NCBI RefSeq assembly: GCF_020740795.1
Contig: NC_067289.1
Span: 23,114,608 to 23,178,607 of the forward strand
Length of the DNA: 64,000 nucleotides
Reading direction: 5' to 3'
DNA from: Apus apus
Lineage: Eukaryota > Chordata > Aves > Apodiformes > Apodidae
Shown here: positions 23,904-37,112 of the stretch, piece after piece
How positions within the stretch are numbered: position 1 is the first letter of the stretch
Layout: every line of letters starts with the position of its first letter
The notes under the pieces: generated by a model
Told to the model about the DNA's origin: nothing
The model's database searches: none
Seen by the model: the letters and a program-made list of their open reading frames with translations, nothing else
Made by a program: the position numbers and the translations under genes

Positions 23904-26900
23904 CTAACTTGGTCAGACCTGTTTAAGGTTATACTTTTATCATGCAAAGATGCAGGTTTGCCCATTCCTATTGGCTGGACAACACAAGTCCAACACTCTG
24001 AAACTTTCCTTTTTATGTAGCTGGATCAAATATGTATAATTGCATTCAGCAAGGAGCACAAGCATGATATAGATGAAGAGAAGACAATTACATCCAACTG
24101 ATAAGGGAAGCTACATTTTTTTTTTTTCTACTACTTGTTATTTAACTGTAGGAAAGAGAGAGAAATGAGAATACATAACTGGTGTCCTTCAGATTAGTTC
24201 CCTGAATTTTCATGGACAGAATTCCTTCTTTGCCTCTAAGGTGCACAAAATTCCTACCACCAGTATTGCAACAAGTGGAAAAAAAAATTACTTTTGTAAT
24301 GAAATAAAATTATATCATTCTTTCTGAGATGTACAAGACATCCTGTGAGCTTTCTGAGATCTGTGGTTACTGGTGGCTTTCAGAGACTGTGTCTGTGTGG
24401 GCATGACTCAGTATGAGAAAGAGCACTGCAGTTCTGCTTTGCTTTGGCCAGAGAGCATCATAAATCACAGAGCTCTAGGCACACAGTGCAGTACTTCCAT
24501 TTTACTTGAAAGTATGAATCCAAATGAAATTGCAACTTTGCCTGGAGAGCCACTGCTGGCTCATGGTGTGTAGTACTTCCCAGTGTGAGAAAGGCCACTA
24601 ATGTCCTGCTCACTGTCACTATGCTGTGAAGAATTTGCTAAATAATTGAATTGTATTTCCTGGAAGAAGAACAGGGAATTGGACTTCAGATTTGCTGCTC
24701 AGACCTTGTGGTGATTATTATCCTGTTAGATTTTAAAGAAACATTTCATCATGAGCAAAACATTGTCTTTTCAAAGTTACCTACTGAGTTCTTTTGAGGA
24801 AAGAAGCCTATTTCTGTACAAACCAGTGTGTACCTGGGAGAATTAGACTTGCATTAGATGTTTTTTTGGTGTTCAAAGATCCAACATAGAGGCCTTATTT
24901 CTCAAGAGTGTCAGCCTCTAATTATGGAAGCTCAGCATAAAAAACCCCAGATTTTATGTGGTTATAAAGAGGGAGTAAGACAATACAGGAGAGCTCTGTG
25001 CTTCCTATTTACTCCTCTGATAGTCAGCAGCTGAAAGAGCAGAAATGATGATATTGATGGAGGTGTGAAAAATCCACAGGACTCTACTCTCCATTTGCCT
25101 CTTACTATGCTTGCTGACTCCACAAAATGTTGAATCTTAATTTCACTTAAGTTTTTCCATCAAAGACATCACAGAAGTAAATGCACTAATCTTCTAGAAT
25201 TCTAGACTTGAAAAGAGTCTACTCTCCAGTTTTGCTTCTTCTGTGATATATATATTTTTAACATAAGTTCTCCAAATGGAGATGTAATTTATATTCCTTA
25301 TTGACAAACAGTGACTGTCCATATTAGTAAAAGCAAAAAATGAGTACTGCTTGAATAAGATGGACATCATGAGAAATGATGAAAGTGCCATTAAATTTTC
25401 CAGGAGAAAATCTGACTCATTTTTATTCGAAAGAGATTGATCGACAGTACTTTTCAAACCTGTGCTGTTTATCTTAGATGAATAGTTTACTAGCACAGCT
25501 GAGTTGTATCTGAGTAAAAGCAATATCCTAATTAATGTCAAATCACTGCAACTGCCTGGTGACACTTTTACTATTGTATTCTCATCAGGCGTGACCTCGC
25601 ATTCTGCAAGGTCTCTCCAAATGTTGACTGAATTGGTCATTTATTGATCATACCTTCATGCTCTTGCAGTGTTACATTTCACAAGCAATTGAGATGCTGA
25701 TTAATTCAGACAAAAGGTGGCAGATTGGTTTCCACAGGAATCTGCTGGAAAACGTGTGAAGTTACCAGAAGCAAGGATTTTGGGGTAAAAAAAAAAAAAA
25801 GAGAAAGAAACCAAAGATATTGAACTTTGTATTTAGAGAAGGCATATCTTTTATTTATAGACTTCTGAACACAACTGTTTCTTTACCTGCATCTGTATAT
25901 AAAGTAGCTTATAGATATTATATACAGTAGTTTCAGGTAATTCCAATGACTAAATGAAATCCTCGTTTACTAAGAAGATAATAGATATATTCAACTGTGA
26001 AAGCCTAATCCTCTCTGAGCATCAACAGAAGGAGACCTGTAGGCTTTCTTGTGTCTGATATAGCCAAAATCAACTATTTTCAAGGCTACAATGTTTAACA
26101 GAGACAAAAAGTTCAGTATGCCATGCACAGTGTCTTAGAGAAATTGCCTTTGGTTAATTTGGAAAATGTTCTTGAATAAAATTAATTTACACATCTGGTT
26201 TAATTGAACTCTAGGGATATAGGGACCCAAATTCTAATTTACTGTGTCATTAAGGAAAAAGGAATGTGAAATCTTACATATCTAGCATGTTTGATTATTG
26301 TGAAACAAATTATCTATTACTTCCCCAGATATGGTCTCAAATACGATCTCACGAATACACGAGACATAATTATATGTCCTTCAGAAGAATGTGCCACAAA
26401 CCAAAGTTGTTTACACTGTTTCCACAGTTAGTAATTAATGCGAAGGTCTCAGCAGTTCATTAGGAGCAAGTTATGAAGGACACGACAAGGAAAGGACATG
26501 AGTGATTTCCAAACTGATTAAAATCTGTACAATGTTACCTCCTTGGAGCTGCACCATGGCTATGAACTACTTAAATGTATTCTTTTCAATTTATTTTTTG
26601 GGGGGAGAATCTAAAGGTATTAACTCATACTTAGAGTAATACAATTATGTCTGGAAGAATAGTCAATATTCAGGTTTCCCTCCTGTTCACTGGTGTTTCC
26701 TTTTGTTTATTTATTTAAAATTACTGAAAGTGTGCATGTTTTAATTAACATTTTAATCAGATAGAAAAATTGATTAAAAACCAAAAGTAAATTCACAAAT
26801 TTTTACAGAGGAGGAAACAGAGGGACTTACTTAACATTTCACTTTGCAACAAAAAATACTTCTAGAAATTCAGCTCTACACCTGCCAGGTATTAAGGATA

Positions 26901-29316
26901 TTCTGTTGGCTTTAATTGTATTTCTTAAAATGAATTGGATTGAAAATATAAGTGTTCATATGTTCATAAAGTTTCAACAATTAAATCCGGAGTTTTTCAT
27001 AATTTTTCTGCTGATCATTGAATGACTCTCCCTCTTTCTTTCTTCACTGAGCTCACATTTAGAAAACTTTTAGAGCTCTTGTAGCATGATCTCTCAGAAG
27101 TAAAATTACAAGATTTATTCATGGCCTGGAGATTCCAGAGTTGGTTGTTTTATATATTCTTGGTTGTTTTGTTGGTTATTTTATATATTCTTGTTGTTTA
27201 TATATTCTTGTTGGTTGTTTTTTATAGTCTTGGTTGGTGAAAAAGGAGAAGTTTGTACTTCCTTATTTGTGGCAATGTTGCTTACTACGCAGTATGAATA
27301 ACTGCATCCATTGAAAGGTAAGATCCAGCACACGTATTTCTCTAATTCTTTAGAGTTATTTTGCAGGCAACATCATGCACAAATAACCTGTTATGAAGGA
27401 AAACTACTTGATTAATTTGCTACAGTTTGTGCAGGCTATTTTAAAACTGTAATTCACCTCATATGTCACCTTTAAAAGAGGTCACCAGGTTAGAGGTATA
27501 TTAGTTTGGAAGTAAAGCTAATTTTTTCAGACTTGATTGGGATAAAATCAGGCACCCAAAGGAGTATTTAACAGAGGTACTTATGTTCAGATTATTTAGT
27601 ACTCATGGATTGCATTAGTATTTCAAGGATCTGAACTGATCAATTAAAGCACAATTAGCACAGAAAAAATGGGTACTTTAGTTTAAATGAAAGTGCTGCA
27701 GAAGCTGCTAGTGAGGTGTCCACACTTCTGACTGCCTCTTGACAAAGATATCTTGGCAGTGGCTGGACTCACATAAGGAAATACCATGGCTGATATTGCA
27801 CAAGATTACAAAGTCATGAACTGAAGACACAGTGATTTACTTTACCATGCATTAATGTGTACAATTAAGCTTATTTTACTAATGAATTTACTAGAAAAGA
27901 CCCTAGAAAAGACCATTCTTTTCATTGTTTGCATAATTATCTATCAAGCTTGAGTCTTGAACAGCTCCAAAAAGGCAAGAAGGAAAAGGATCACCTTGAC
28001 CTTTATCTGAAATCTTACTTGCCTAAAAATACCTTTACTTTGCTCTTTCGTGGTGCTGTGCAAATCTGTTTTTTATTGCAAGTGAAACAGCAGCCACACA
28101 TCTGGCAGAAGAGAGGAAATAAATGTATTAGGGATTTGTCTATAATGTGCAAAATGTTGAGCAGTTAATTAACGAGTGGCTTATAATTATTTATTAATTC
28201 TTTATGGCAGTTACATACTCCATGGCCTGAGAGACTGCTGCTTTTCATCGTGAGCCATTCCTCCTGGATTCTGTTGGGGAACTGGAACTGGGACAGAAAT
28301 TTTATTATGGGAAATGCAACCCCTGTGGATTCTACTCCTGAATGAAATAGTGAGGAAGCCATTCTGTTAGATGAGAACTGAGCAAAGCCTTTAGCTATGT
28401 CCAGTATTAGGTAAGTAAACACTGATGGTATGTAGTAATGGTTTAAAGAAATAATTTCTCACACTGCTCTGAGTAAAAAATGAATTGAAATTACTTTCAC
28501 ATCACTTTTTTGAGTGCTTTGAGTTAAATCTGTAATGTTTCTCCTTTGGTATTAACAGAATTATATGAAGGAGGCATTTTTTTTTTAAATGTTATCCTTT
28601 CATTAAATGCATAAGTTCTGTTCCCTTTCAGTTCTGCCCCATTCAGGATCTGCAGAGACTAGACTGATCAGTGAGGTCTTTTCCTACTGGTAGTGACCAC
28701 TTCTAGTAAGGGAGGAAGAGTTGGAGGAATCTGTTCTGCTGAAGGGCAGATGAAAGATGTTAAGAAAATGCATACTCTGTTGTACTGGGAGAAGTGATGC
28801 CCACAGGCCACACAATTGCTTCTGTCTACGTTGTGTGAAAATATATGCTAGATGCCTGGGGTGAAAAGACTTACAGCTCTTTTACATGTACTTGTCTGAA
28901 ATAACTCACTTCATTGCTGGAGTAGCTGTCCCAGAAAATTCTAATTGTCACCATGCTGCATTGCTTTTTTAAAAAAAATTGTCCTACATATCTAGAGTCA
29001 TGGTGTATAAACTGAAATGAGGTGATGATAGTTGCAAGGACCTCCTTTCTTTCCTTCATTTTCTAGTTATCAGCCCAGATCCACTGAATGAAGAAAAGAA
29101 GTTGGGGTTTTAAAACCACAAGGTGCTTTGTCAGGGCTCAGTTGTCTCCCAAACCCTCATGCCATGGTTTACACTTACAAGGACACGCTTCTTGTAGTAA
29201 AGTTATTTCAAGACATTTTACTTCTATGTCATAAATACAGGGAACAACTTGCAAAACCTGCATTAAGTTTAAGAAATAAGGAAAAGAGTGTGTAGCAAAC
29301 AAGTAGTTTAGTTCAA
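23904..29316. other. AT-rich non-coding stretch with minisatellite
   Basis: No gene was recognised. The longest open frame in the whole window lies here (minus strand, 25194-25640, 148 codons). It has no recognisable motif, and a frame of that length is roughly what chance allows in 64 kb of AT-rich sequence. An A run lies at 25789-25803. A possible donor (ATTAG|GTAAGT) at about 28411 has no good acceptor partner. Confidence 0.55.
27141..27239. repeat. Degenerate minisatellite, TTGGTTGTTTTATATATTCT unit
   Basis: About five imperfect, variable-length units built from TTGGTTGTTTT and TATATATTCTT blocks follow one another (TATATTCTTGGTTGTTTTG, TTGGTTATTTTATATATTC, TTGTTGTTTATATATTC, TTGTTGGTTGTTTTTTATAG). 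Unit lengths differ by internal deletions. Low-complexity repeat of local origin. Confidence 0.8.
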
Positions 29317-29400
29317 TGGTGGCCCTGCTTGAGCAGGGGGCTTGGACAAGGTGAAATCCAGAGGTGCCTTGCAGGCTCAGTTATTCTGTGATTCTGTGAA
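29317..29400 (+). mobile_element. CR1 LINE 3' end fragment
   Basis: GGCCCTGCTTGAGCAGGGGG, then CTTGGACAAGGTGAAATCCA and GAGGTGCCTTGCAGGCTCAG, ending TTATTCTGTGATTCTGTGAA. This is the CR1 3' untranslated region in sense orientation, closing on two ATTCTGTG octamers. About 80 bases of the 3' end are retained. Inert. Confidence 0.9.
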
Positions 29401-30491
29401 ATAGCAGGTTCTGAACAGCTTCTGGGTTTTTCCTTCCTTAGAAATGAAATTGACCTGTGATTCCTATTTTTGGAGCTTGCACGATGTACCAGTTCTACTC
29501 AGGATGTTTAAACTGTTGGAAATCATAACTTTGAAAAAGCAAAACCAGCATGATCTGAGACTTACAAGATAAGATATGTTTCAGAGTGATCATGGGTGGT
29601 TTCTCTTTTGACTGATGAGCTTTTGAAATGAGTGGGATCTGAATTGCAACAAAGACTCCAAATGATAAAAAATACTGTTTGTCTCTGACTGTCACTGGTC
29701 AATGCAAACAGTACCAGGTGCCCAGTGGCCTTTGCATGTGTGTAGTGTGAGGGTATGCTTTGAGGGCTAGTAGGGATCCTACAGAGGAGGTATGTACTGA
29801 ATTCTAAGGGATAATGATGCTAGTTAGAATGTCCCTCAGGGCAGCTGAAAAGTGGTGTTTGCATTTCTCAGAAAGAACAGATTTTGCTATAAATTCTGCT
29901 TTTTTTGGTAAAAAATATGGTGAGAAGGGAAATAAAAAAATAAAAATAAAAAATCAGAGCAATTATTGCTTGAGATGCATGTGAAAAGAGGTGCATGTCA
30001 AACATGCATGCATGTCAAACTGCTCTGCGCAGTTACAGGCTCATTTTAGAATTGTCATTCACAGAGTAGTTTCTTTTCAGAGCTCTGCTCGTTTAGTTAC
30101 AACTTAAAAAACAAATTGTGGTTAAAAAATGTGTTAGTTCCAGAATACCTGTTGAGTATGGTAGGATGGCCTTTATTACATACTAAATTCTTCTTTTTAG
30201 TCTGTATGCAAACACCAATGAAAGGCAATAAAGGGACTAACCTTTTCCTGTAAGCCTGATGCACAATGATGTGCAATTTCCATTTCCCACTGCAGTGTCA
30301 GGGTGATCAAGCTTGGTTTGTTTGAATATAGTATTTATGATTATAAATTAGTCATAACCAAAGTATTTGCATAAGAAATTTATCTCCCATCAAGTATGAT
30401 TTTACTGCATGTGCATTAATACTGTAACAGCCTGTTAGTATTAGGATAATTAAAAGGATACTGTAAACTAATTTAGCCTAAAGGTTACTCT

Positions 30492-30535
30492 AAAACAAAA
30501 CAACAACAACAACAAAAACACAAAAAAGAAAAAAA
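30492..30535. repeat. (CAA)n / A-rich simple repeat
   Basis: AAAACAAAACAACAACAACA continuing into an A-rich tract with C and G interruptions. Confidence 0.85.
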
Positions 30536-32647
30536 GTGTTATGAAACTTACCATTACAGCTAGATATTCTTATAAACTGAAGGGGGAAAATTCAAGTCAT
30601 AATCCCTACATGTTTTTCTACTGGGTGCCCAGCAGACAGTGGAAACTTCATTTTATAAAGTTGGAAAATGTTTACTTTTCAGCTCAATATATTTTTAAAC
30701 CTTTAAAAAAAACTCTCTTGAACAGCTAATAAAGCTTACTAGCTGGGGAAAAAAAAAAATCATTTTATTGCTTCTTCTCCTTGGTTGTTTATTTTTGTCT
30801 TGCAGGAAGGGAGTATATCTTAATCTTATTGCTGTGGTATCTGTCTGGAAATAAATTAATCTTTTATCTTTGCCCCTCCACCCCTCTCTTCAAAAGATCT
30901 TTAATCCTTATACAAGTCCTGTTGCTGTGGTACAAGTCAAAGAGACTTCCCATCAGGTTAGTTGGGCTCTTCCAGCATCAGTCACCTAAAGGAAATATAG
31001 TACAGAAGGGCTAGTTATTAACTCTTTGTTACCAAGAGTGAAATTATTCCATAAGAGCCATAGATTATTGTTGCAAATGCTCATTTTTACATTATTAATT
31101 ATTATACCAGAATAACATTGCTCTGTGAACATCTCTCAAGGTTTATTTCTGGGCTTCGTGTTATTGTGACTGGTTTCCAGGTGTCTTTTGCCCAGGAGCT
31201 GGGTGAACAAGAAGGCAGCTGCTTTGGTCTGCTCAGGCACTGCGTGTGGTGGCTGTGCTGGGACCATGCAGAATTTGCACTGGGATCTGGAGTCTGTAAA
31301 TTTTTAACCATAAACAATTTAAACCCATGATTATACATTCCTGACTTGGGGTTTGAAAAGATCACAAATGTTCCCTCTCTTTCCAGTGTAGTAAATGGAG
31401 AAGAAAGTGAAAGAGAAGACCCTCTGGCTTGAAATAAGACCTTTAACTTCATAAAAACAGTTATATTTTCTTCCTGTTTTCATGAGCTTCTCTTGATTAT
31501 TTCTTTCAGAATGTTCACCCTGGCAATGCATAGCAGGCAAACCACAGTGGTGCCCTGTTCTTCCCAGATTCATACTGCTGTTTTCCATCAAGTGTTTTCT
31601 AAGTAAGAGGGTGGACTGCAGTGTATGCAGTGCTCACTACAAGCAAGTGCTTTCTACCTGATGGAAAGGGAGCTGAAAGAGACAAATGGGATAGCCTATG
31701 GTGGGATTTTAGAGAGGTTAGTTGTGTCATAATTAAACAGGAGTTTACCCAGAAACAGCCATATTATGTGGTCAATGCACTTGCTTATAAAGAGCAAATA
31801 TACAGGCACTCTATTAGCTAAAAGCAGAGTTGTCTCTGTGCATGTTGATGACATCAATCAAGTGTTAGGAACAAGGAGAAAAGTGATGTATGACAAAGTA
31901 AATAGCTGATATGAAAGATGAAATATTCTGTGCTAGATGTTACAATCTCGTGTTTTATTCCTACTGTGAAAATGCATCAGAGGTGCATAGTAATAAGACT
32001 GAATATAAATTCATGTGCTAGTTGTGTAAGATCATCTGAGAAGTCTTTTTAAGAATTGCAAATGCCTGTCCTGAGATTCCTATCCTGATCAGCTGTGTCT
32101 GTTGTGAGGAAAACCTGCCAGTATTTTCATTTTATGATGTCAGATTTTCCTTAAATACAAGTAACTTGCCTTAAATCAGGTAATGATTTTGCTGAAGGTA
32201 GCACAGGTAATTATTGATCAAGGTAGAAACCTAATGCTCTTCAGTCACTGACATTTCAGGTGTTTGGGCATTTGACACTCAGCTTAGATTAAGCTTACTG
32301 GATATGTCCCTCACTGAAGAGGGAAAAGCTCAGAAGTATCTTTTCCTGGGATATTTTTTGATGTATTTTTTGGAAATATTTCTAATTTAATTAGTCAAAG
32401 TCTACCTGGTGATTGAGGATGTTTTACCTTAGCTGTGTATTTAGGAAGTTTAAGTATTAGAATAGTACTGTCTGCTTTCCAAACTCTGTCTTTTACAACA
32501 ATGTGCTTAGAACTCGGGCTGCTTTCAGAGTTGCTCAAAAGTGGGTTAAGATCTACAAGGAGCTCTTGAAAGAGCATTCAGGATGATTTGTGAGTGCTCT
32601 GGGATGGTGTCATTTACTCTAGTATATTTGTACTAAATTTACTCTAT

Positions 32648-32672
32648 AAATTTGTACTTAGAGTACAAATTT
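32648..32672. repeat. Perfect 11-bp inverted repeat, 3-base loop
   Basis: AAATTTGTACT at 32648-32658 and AGTACAAATTT at 32662-32672 are exact reverse complements separated by TAG. A related TTTGTACTAAATTTACTC block lies just upstream (from about 32628). The palindrome may therefore have arisen by local template switching using that neighbouring copy. Confidence 0.7.
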
Positions 32673-32791
32673 CTCTCTTCACAGCAAAATCCATTTCATA
32701 CAGGTTTTGATTTTACTAGCTTAGGTACCTGACAGCTGAATTAAGCCTTGAAAAGTTTTCACTGTGTTATTTGCAAGGGAATCTTGCCATG

Positions 32792-32854
32792 ATTTGGTTG
32801 GACTGGATGAACTCCAGAAGTCTGTTCTTATCTCAACCGTTCTGTGATTCCATG
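32792..32854 (+). mobile_element. CR1 LINE 3' end fragment
   Basis: ATTTGGTTGGACTGGATGAA, CTCCAGAAGTCTGTTCTTAT, then CTCAACCGTTCTGTGATTCC match the CR1 3' untranslated region in sense orientation, ending at the octamer series. It is short and diverged. Confidence 0.88.
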
Positions 32855-35800
32855 TAAGGGCCAAGAAAAGCAAAAGCAGGATCCCAGGGAGCAACAATGG
32901 TTTCAACTGTGACTTAGGTACTGTAAAGCTGCACTAGCAATCGTTACCTTAGCATTCACTGGCCCTGGAAGGCTCTTCATTGAAAACAAAACGCAAAAAG
33001 GGCCAAAAAGAAAAAAAAGCCTCTCAGAGTGCCACCAAAATTAATTTTATTGACTGTTTGATCTGAACAATCATTCCTATATATTTATCATAATCTCCCT
33101 ACTTATGACTTCATTGATGAGGTAATGATTCTTCAGTGGTATTTTCTCTTTAGATATGCATTCCAATGAAGTGTTTTTTGAACACTTCAGGTTTTGTAGG
33201 CTTTTAAAATTTTAACTCTAATTTTCCCTTTCACCAACGCTTTAACTCAGAGTACTGAGTTCTTTAAATATTTTATTTTCATTATAAAACCCATTCATAA
33301 TTCCATTTCCAACCTTAATATATTACACTGGTCTTCCCTTTTGCATTCATCTACCCACATCAGAGGTCACTGCTTTGACCTTGTCATCATTTTATGATGT
33401 ATGTATTTTGTAGGCTTTTTTATGCCATTTGATCATTGATCACTCTTTCCCCTCTCTACAATAGATGTGCCAATACCAATTAGTCTTGAACTGCTTGTTA
33501 TTTTGTGACCTTTAAAAAGGGCATCTTGCATGATTTATTTCCTTCTGCTGTGTGTGTTCAGATATTGTTTTGCTGTGGTAGAATCATGGGCCTTCTCTAC
33601 TTCGTTTCCTTTTTTCTAAATGAAAACCCATCAAGAAATATTGACATTCTCACTCCAGTGGAGACTAGTAAATGTTATCTGGAGAACTGTTCTGTTTGAT
33701 TTCCTAATTTTAATTGCTTGAGGCAATTCATCCAGCACTTAAATTAATTACAGAGAAGGAGACTTCTAGCCTCTGTAGAGTGAATGTGGCTCTGCTGGAG
33801 AGAGCAGCAGGATTTGGGATGCAGAAGTGGATGGAGTGGGAGGAGGCAGGTGTCACATGGAGGCAATGAGTGGTGCAGCACTGTGAAGAATTTAAATGGA
33901 AGAGAATGAACAGAAAAGGAGAAACTGGTGGAGATCTTCATGTGGAGAAGCAGAACAGTGTTTTGAAAAGGTAAGAAGTTGGTGTTTAAAATTTTTTTCT
34001 AGGTGATTTCATCAATATACTTCACTGTTTTGGCTATTATTTTAAAATTCCCAATGGAATAGTTTACAAAGTTTCCTCTTCATTTTTAAATAGAGGAATT
34101 AATTATAATATTTCAAAGCTATCTTACACTTTTTACGAATTTTTTTACCAAAAGGGTCATTACCTCCTCTCTTGGGCAAGTACAGATATTCATGATTTTA
34201 TGTTAATCCAGGTTGTGATAGTCATGCTCTTTCTCTGTAGAATTCAGATAGACTTCACAGGTGAAATATTTGCCTGGAGGGGCTGGAGAGGGAAGATACT
34301 AATATGATTCATACTCTCCTTCATGTGGGATCTGGAGTCCATATTTCTGACTTTCTTGCTAAATACTGACTAAACTAGACACCAGCCCTGAACTAAGATC
34401 ACCAGTAATTTCACATAGCCTTGCAGGCTTCCACCCAAAAAGGTGAAGATGAAAAAGAATTGATTCTTATTTTCTTCCCCTGAATACAAAAGCTTAACGA
34501 CCAGGCAAAATTTACTGAGAGAAGTGAATGAGCCATTGTATAAAGCTTTGGCCCAAAATAACAGAGGATGACAGATAAAATTATGACTCTTACTTACATG
34601 GGGCAAAAGTTAGTAGAGCTTTCATCATGTGCAGGTGGGCATTAAAAGACACTGTGGCCTTTAGCAGGTGACTTCAGCTCAGCTGCTTCATGGCAGCTAG
34701 TCTGCAATGACTGCTCACGTGTACATTCTTAACTTCAGACAAATATTAAGTAACTCAACATCACCTGAAGTCACTGGCTTTAAGTTAAACTTAATTACTT
34801 CATATTTCTTGTGAACTATGAGCAAACTCATGGACAAAATGAACTAAACTAACAGTGTAATTTAGTGAGACAGATACCTGGACTGTGGGACTGGCCCTTC
34901 TATAGTTTTTTAAAGAAGAGAAGAGGAAAGGCTGAAGAAAATAATGTGATGAATGTTTGTTGCATCTCATGAGCTGGAAATTGTTAGGGAAGAAACTAAG
35001 GTAAGAAACTTACAGTCTGTGAGAAAACTAAGTCTTGCACCATGCTTTCCTTTCAGATAATCTTTGACTTTATGTAGACCTCTGAGTCTGCAGACCAGGT
35101 TTTTAGTGGGTCTGTAGGTACATTTCCTAGAAAGAAAAATTATAATGACACAATCCTAGAAAGTATTCTGCAGAAAAAATAGGAGATGAGTGTGGATTAA
35201 TTTCAGTCACGTTAAGTAGTACTTTTAATGTTCCCATTCTGTAGCACTCAGAAGTAGTAGTTAGTATTAAGAGCACAGTGCTGAACATGCAGGGCACAGG
35301 ATAAGTCTTTGTATCACAAACCATATGCAAGGATTTCTCAAAGGAAAATGATATGTCATCTAAGCTAGCCAGATTTAAAGGACTGTCAGATATCTGAAGA
35401 GTAACTGTTGTTGTTAATACCCACCCTGAAGAACATACAAGAAACAGTACAGACCTCTATAACAGGCAAAATAGGCATTTGTAGCACGCGACAGAGTTTT
35501 TTCCTGAGAGAAAAATTACTTACACGTACCTAATTATTCACAGTTTGCTAATCCAGGATATCCTAACAGGGATGAGTCTTGGTTTTGCTAATAGTTGGAA
35601 TGGCATTTGCAAAACAAAATGCATCACAGCTGAAAGATGCTTTGCAGCTTTCCACACAAACTTTGCTTGGTGGGACATATAAGTACATGTTCAACAGGAA
35701 GCTGGATCCTGCTGGTAAAGAAGGATTTTTCTTCCAGCTAAGAAATTCAGTGTGAATCATGAGCGTTGTAGCTATAATGCAATGAATTATCATAACAGGT

Positions 35801-36570
35801 CCAGTTCTACAGACATCTCCCTCTGAGTGGAAAATTTAGTACAGGGGCTTAGCAGCTTGTTTCCTGGAATTATCAACATTTGGTAGATGAAATAACACCT
35901 TAGCATATTTCCCCAACTAAATTATTTCTAAGTATTTCTAGGAATCAAATTTCTATTGCAGCCACCTTTGGCTCCCTTGGCTGTGCTGAGCTTTTCCAAG
36001 TCCTGCCACAGCAGCTGGGCCTTTTTATTATTTAATTTAATTTACAGATTCAGTAATTCCAGGAGGAAGACAAAGTCCATTAAATCCCTTACATTTGTCT
36101 GTAAGTCTATATGGGAACAAAATCAGAGTATCCAGCCTTCCCAGAGTAGACCTCTAGAAAATGAATTTTGTAAATCATGCACATCTTGGAAAAAGAGACC
36201 CTAAGAGTTGAAGTTTTAATTGTGGAGTTTGCCAACAGGTAAAGAAATTAAGATCACATAAGAAAGCTTCCAATACAGATGTATGCAGGAAGCAAATACA
36301 AAATAGAGATTTTAAATCTGTATTTTACAATTGTTCCCAGTGAAAATGCAAAATAGAAAATATGGAATATGCAAGACCCACAAGGGCTTATTTAGTATTG
36401 ATGCTCCCAGTTCTTACTTCCACAGTTGTAATCTGGGTATTTCAGTCTTAGCCAAATGTTCACAGCTCTGTCCACCTCTTAGCTCCTGTGATTGGACCTT
36501 TACTTGAATGACACTTGTGGCTGGAGTCAGAGTGTCCCTGTGGGCTAGGGAGGAGCTTTCTGAAAAGGAG

Positions 36571-36588
36571 GGGATATATATACTCCTT
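36571..36588 (+). promoter_or_regulatory. TATA-like motif in small inverted repeat
   Basis: GGGATATATATACTCC is a good TATA-box likeness and is flanked by AAGGAG (36565-36570) and CTCCTT (36583-36588), which can pair. The next ~100 bases hold no recognisable first exon. In AT-rich sequence such motifs are common, so this is only a weak promoter candidate. Confidence 0.12.
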
Positions 36589-36762
36589 CTTAAGATGACA
36601 CAGACATCAAACAGATCTCAATGATGTTCCTGGCTCAGGAGAGGCAGCAATGTTAAACTGCCTATGCAGTCTGCAAGCTAATCTATGTCATCACCTCTTT
36701 GTCATCTCAGAAAATAATGAACGTAAGGCCTTGATACAAGGACAGGAGTCTATTTCAGCTGT

Positions 36763-36808
36763 GTGGTTTTGTGGTTTTTTTTTGTTTTTTTTGTTTTTTT
36801 TTTTTGTT
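36763..36808. repeat. T-rich low-complexity tract
   Basis: A GTGG/T-rich start followed by long T runs separated by single G bases. Confidence 0.85.
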
Positions 36809-37005
36809 CTGAGTTAACATTCCTCTCCCTTTCTCATTTGTCTCTGACAAGTACAATGTTTAGGAGTCAAAGACTTCTGCACCTTTGCTAGAAAGTCTGA
36901 TTTCTAGATCAATAGTGTCCTTCTAATACACCAATACAATCCATCCTGCACTACTGGGTTATCCTGAATCAGAAACGTGAGAACACAGCCTCAGCCCTTG
37001 GTTAC

Positions 37006-37112
37006 CTTTGGTAATTCATCTTGCATTTGCAGGTCATTTCTTCTTTTGGCGTTTCACTCTTTTTCCTATAACTCCACAGTAAACTCTTAGATTTTGGCAA
37101 TGTGCCCAGGGT
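37006..37112 (-). other. Candidate coding exon (minus strand), product unknown
   Basis: Read on the minus strand, a very strong acceptor (a long T run, then CCTTTTTAG) precedes ACCCTGGGCAC, and CCAAAG|GTAACC ends the segment. The first frame is open throughout for 35 codons plus two bases. It begins TLGTLPKSKSLLWSYRKKSE and is rich in Lys, Ser and Glu. The upstream candidate exon at 37825-37865 ends at a codon boundary in one open frame, so the two can be joined in phase with a 712-bp intron. A second frame is also open for 25 codons, so the reading is not unique. No family recognised. Coding exon, non-coding RNA exon or chance are all possible. Confidence 0.25.

Larger units (their letters stand above)
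29401..32791. other. AT-rich non-coding stretch
   Basis: No gene recognised. Contents include a CAA-type repeat (listed separately) and a run of GCATG/GTCAAAC motifs near 29975-30022 (GCATGTCAAAC twice). Several open frames of 60-116 codons on both strands show no recognisable motif. Confidence 0.55.

Noticed and set aside
25194..25640. Longest open frame in the window (148 codons, minus strand)
   Set aside because: No recognisable motif, no splice context and AT-rich composition. With roughly 6% stop frequency per codon in six frames over 64 kb, about one frame of this length is expected by chance.
31102..31452. 116-codon minus-strand open frame
   Set aside because: No motif or splice context. 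It overlaps equally open plus-strand frames, as random sequence does.
33752..33970. Possible 219-bp plus-strand exon ending in AAAAG|GTAAGAAG
   Set aside because: The acceptor (TTAATTACAG) is weak and all three frames contain stops.
34883..34933. Minus-strand segment between TTTTCTTCAG and CCAG|GTATCT
   Set aside because: The splice sites look fair, but the phase is incompatible with the minus-strand exon at 37006-37112 and no other partner exists.
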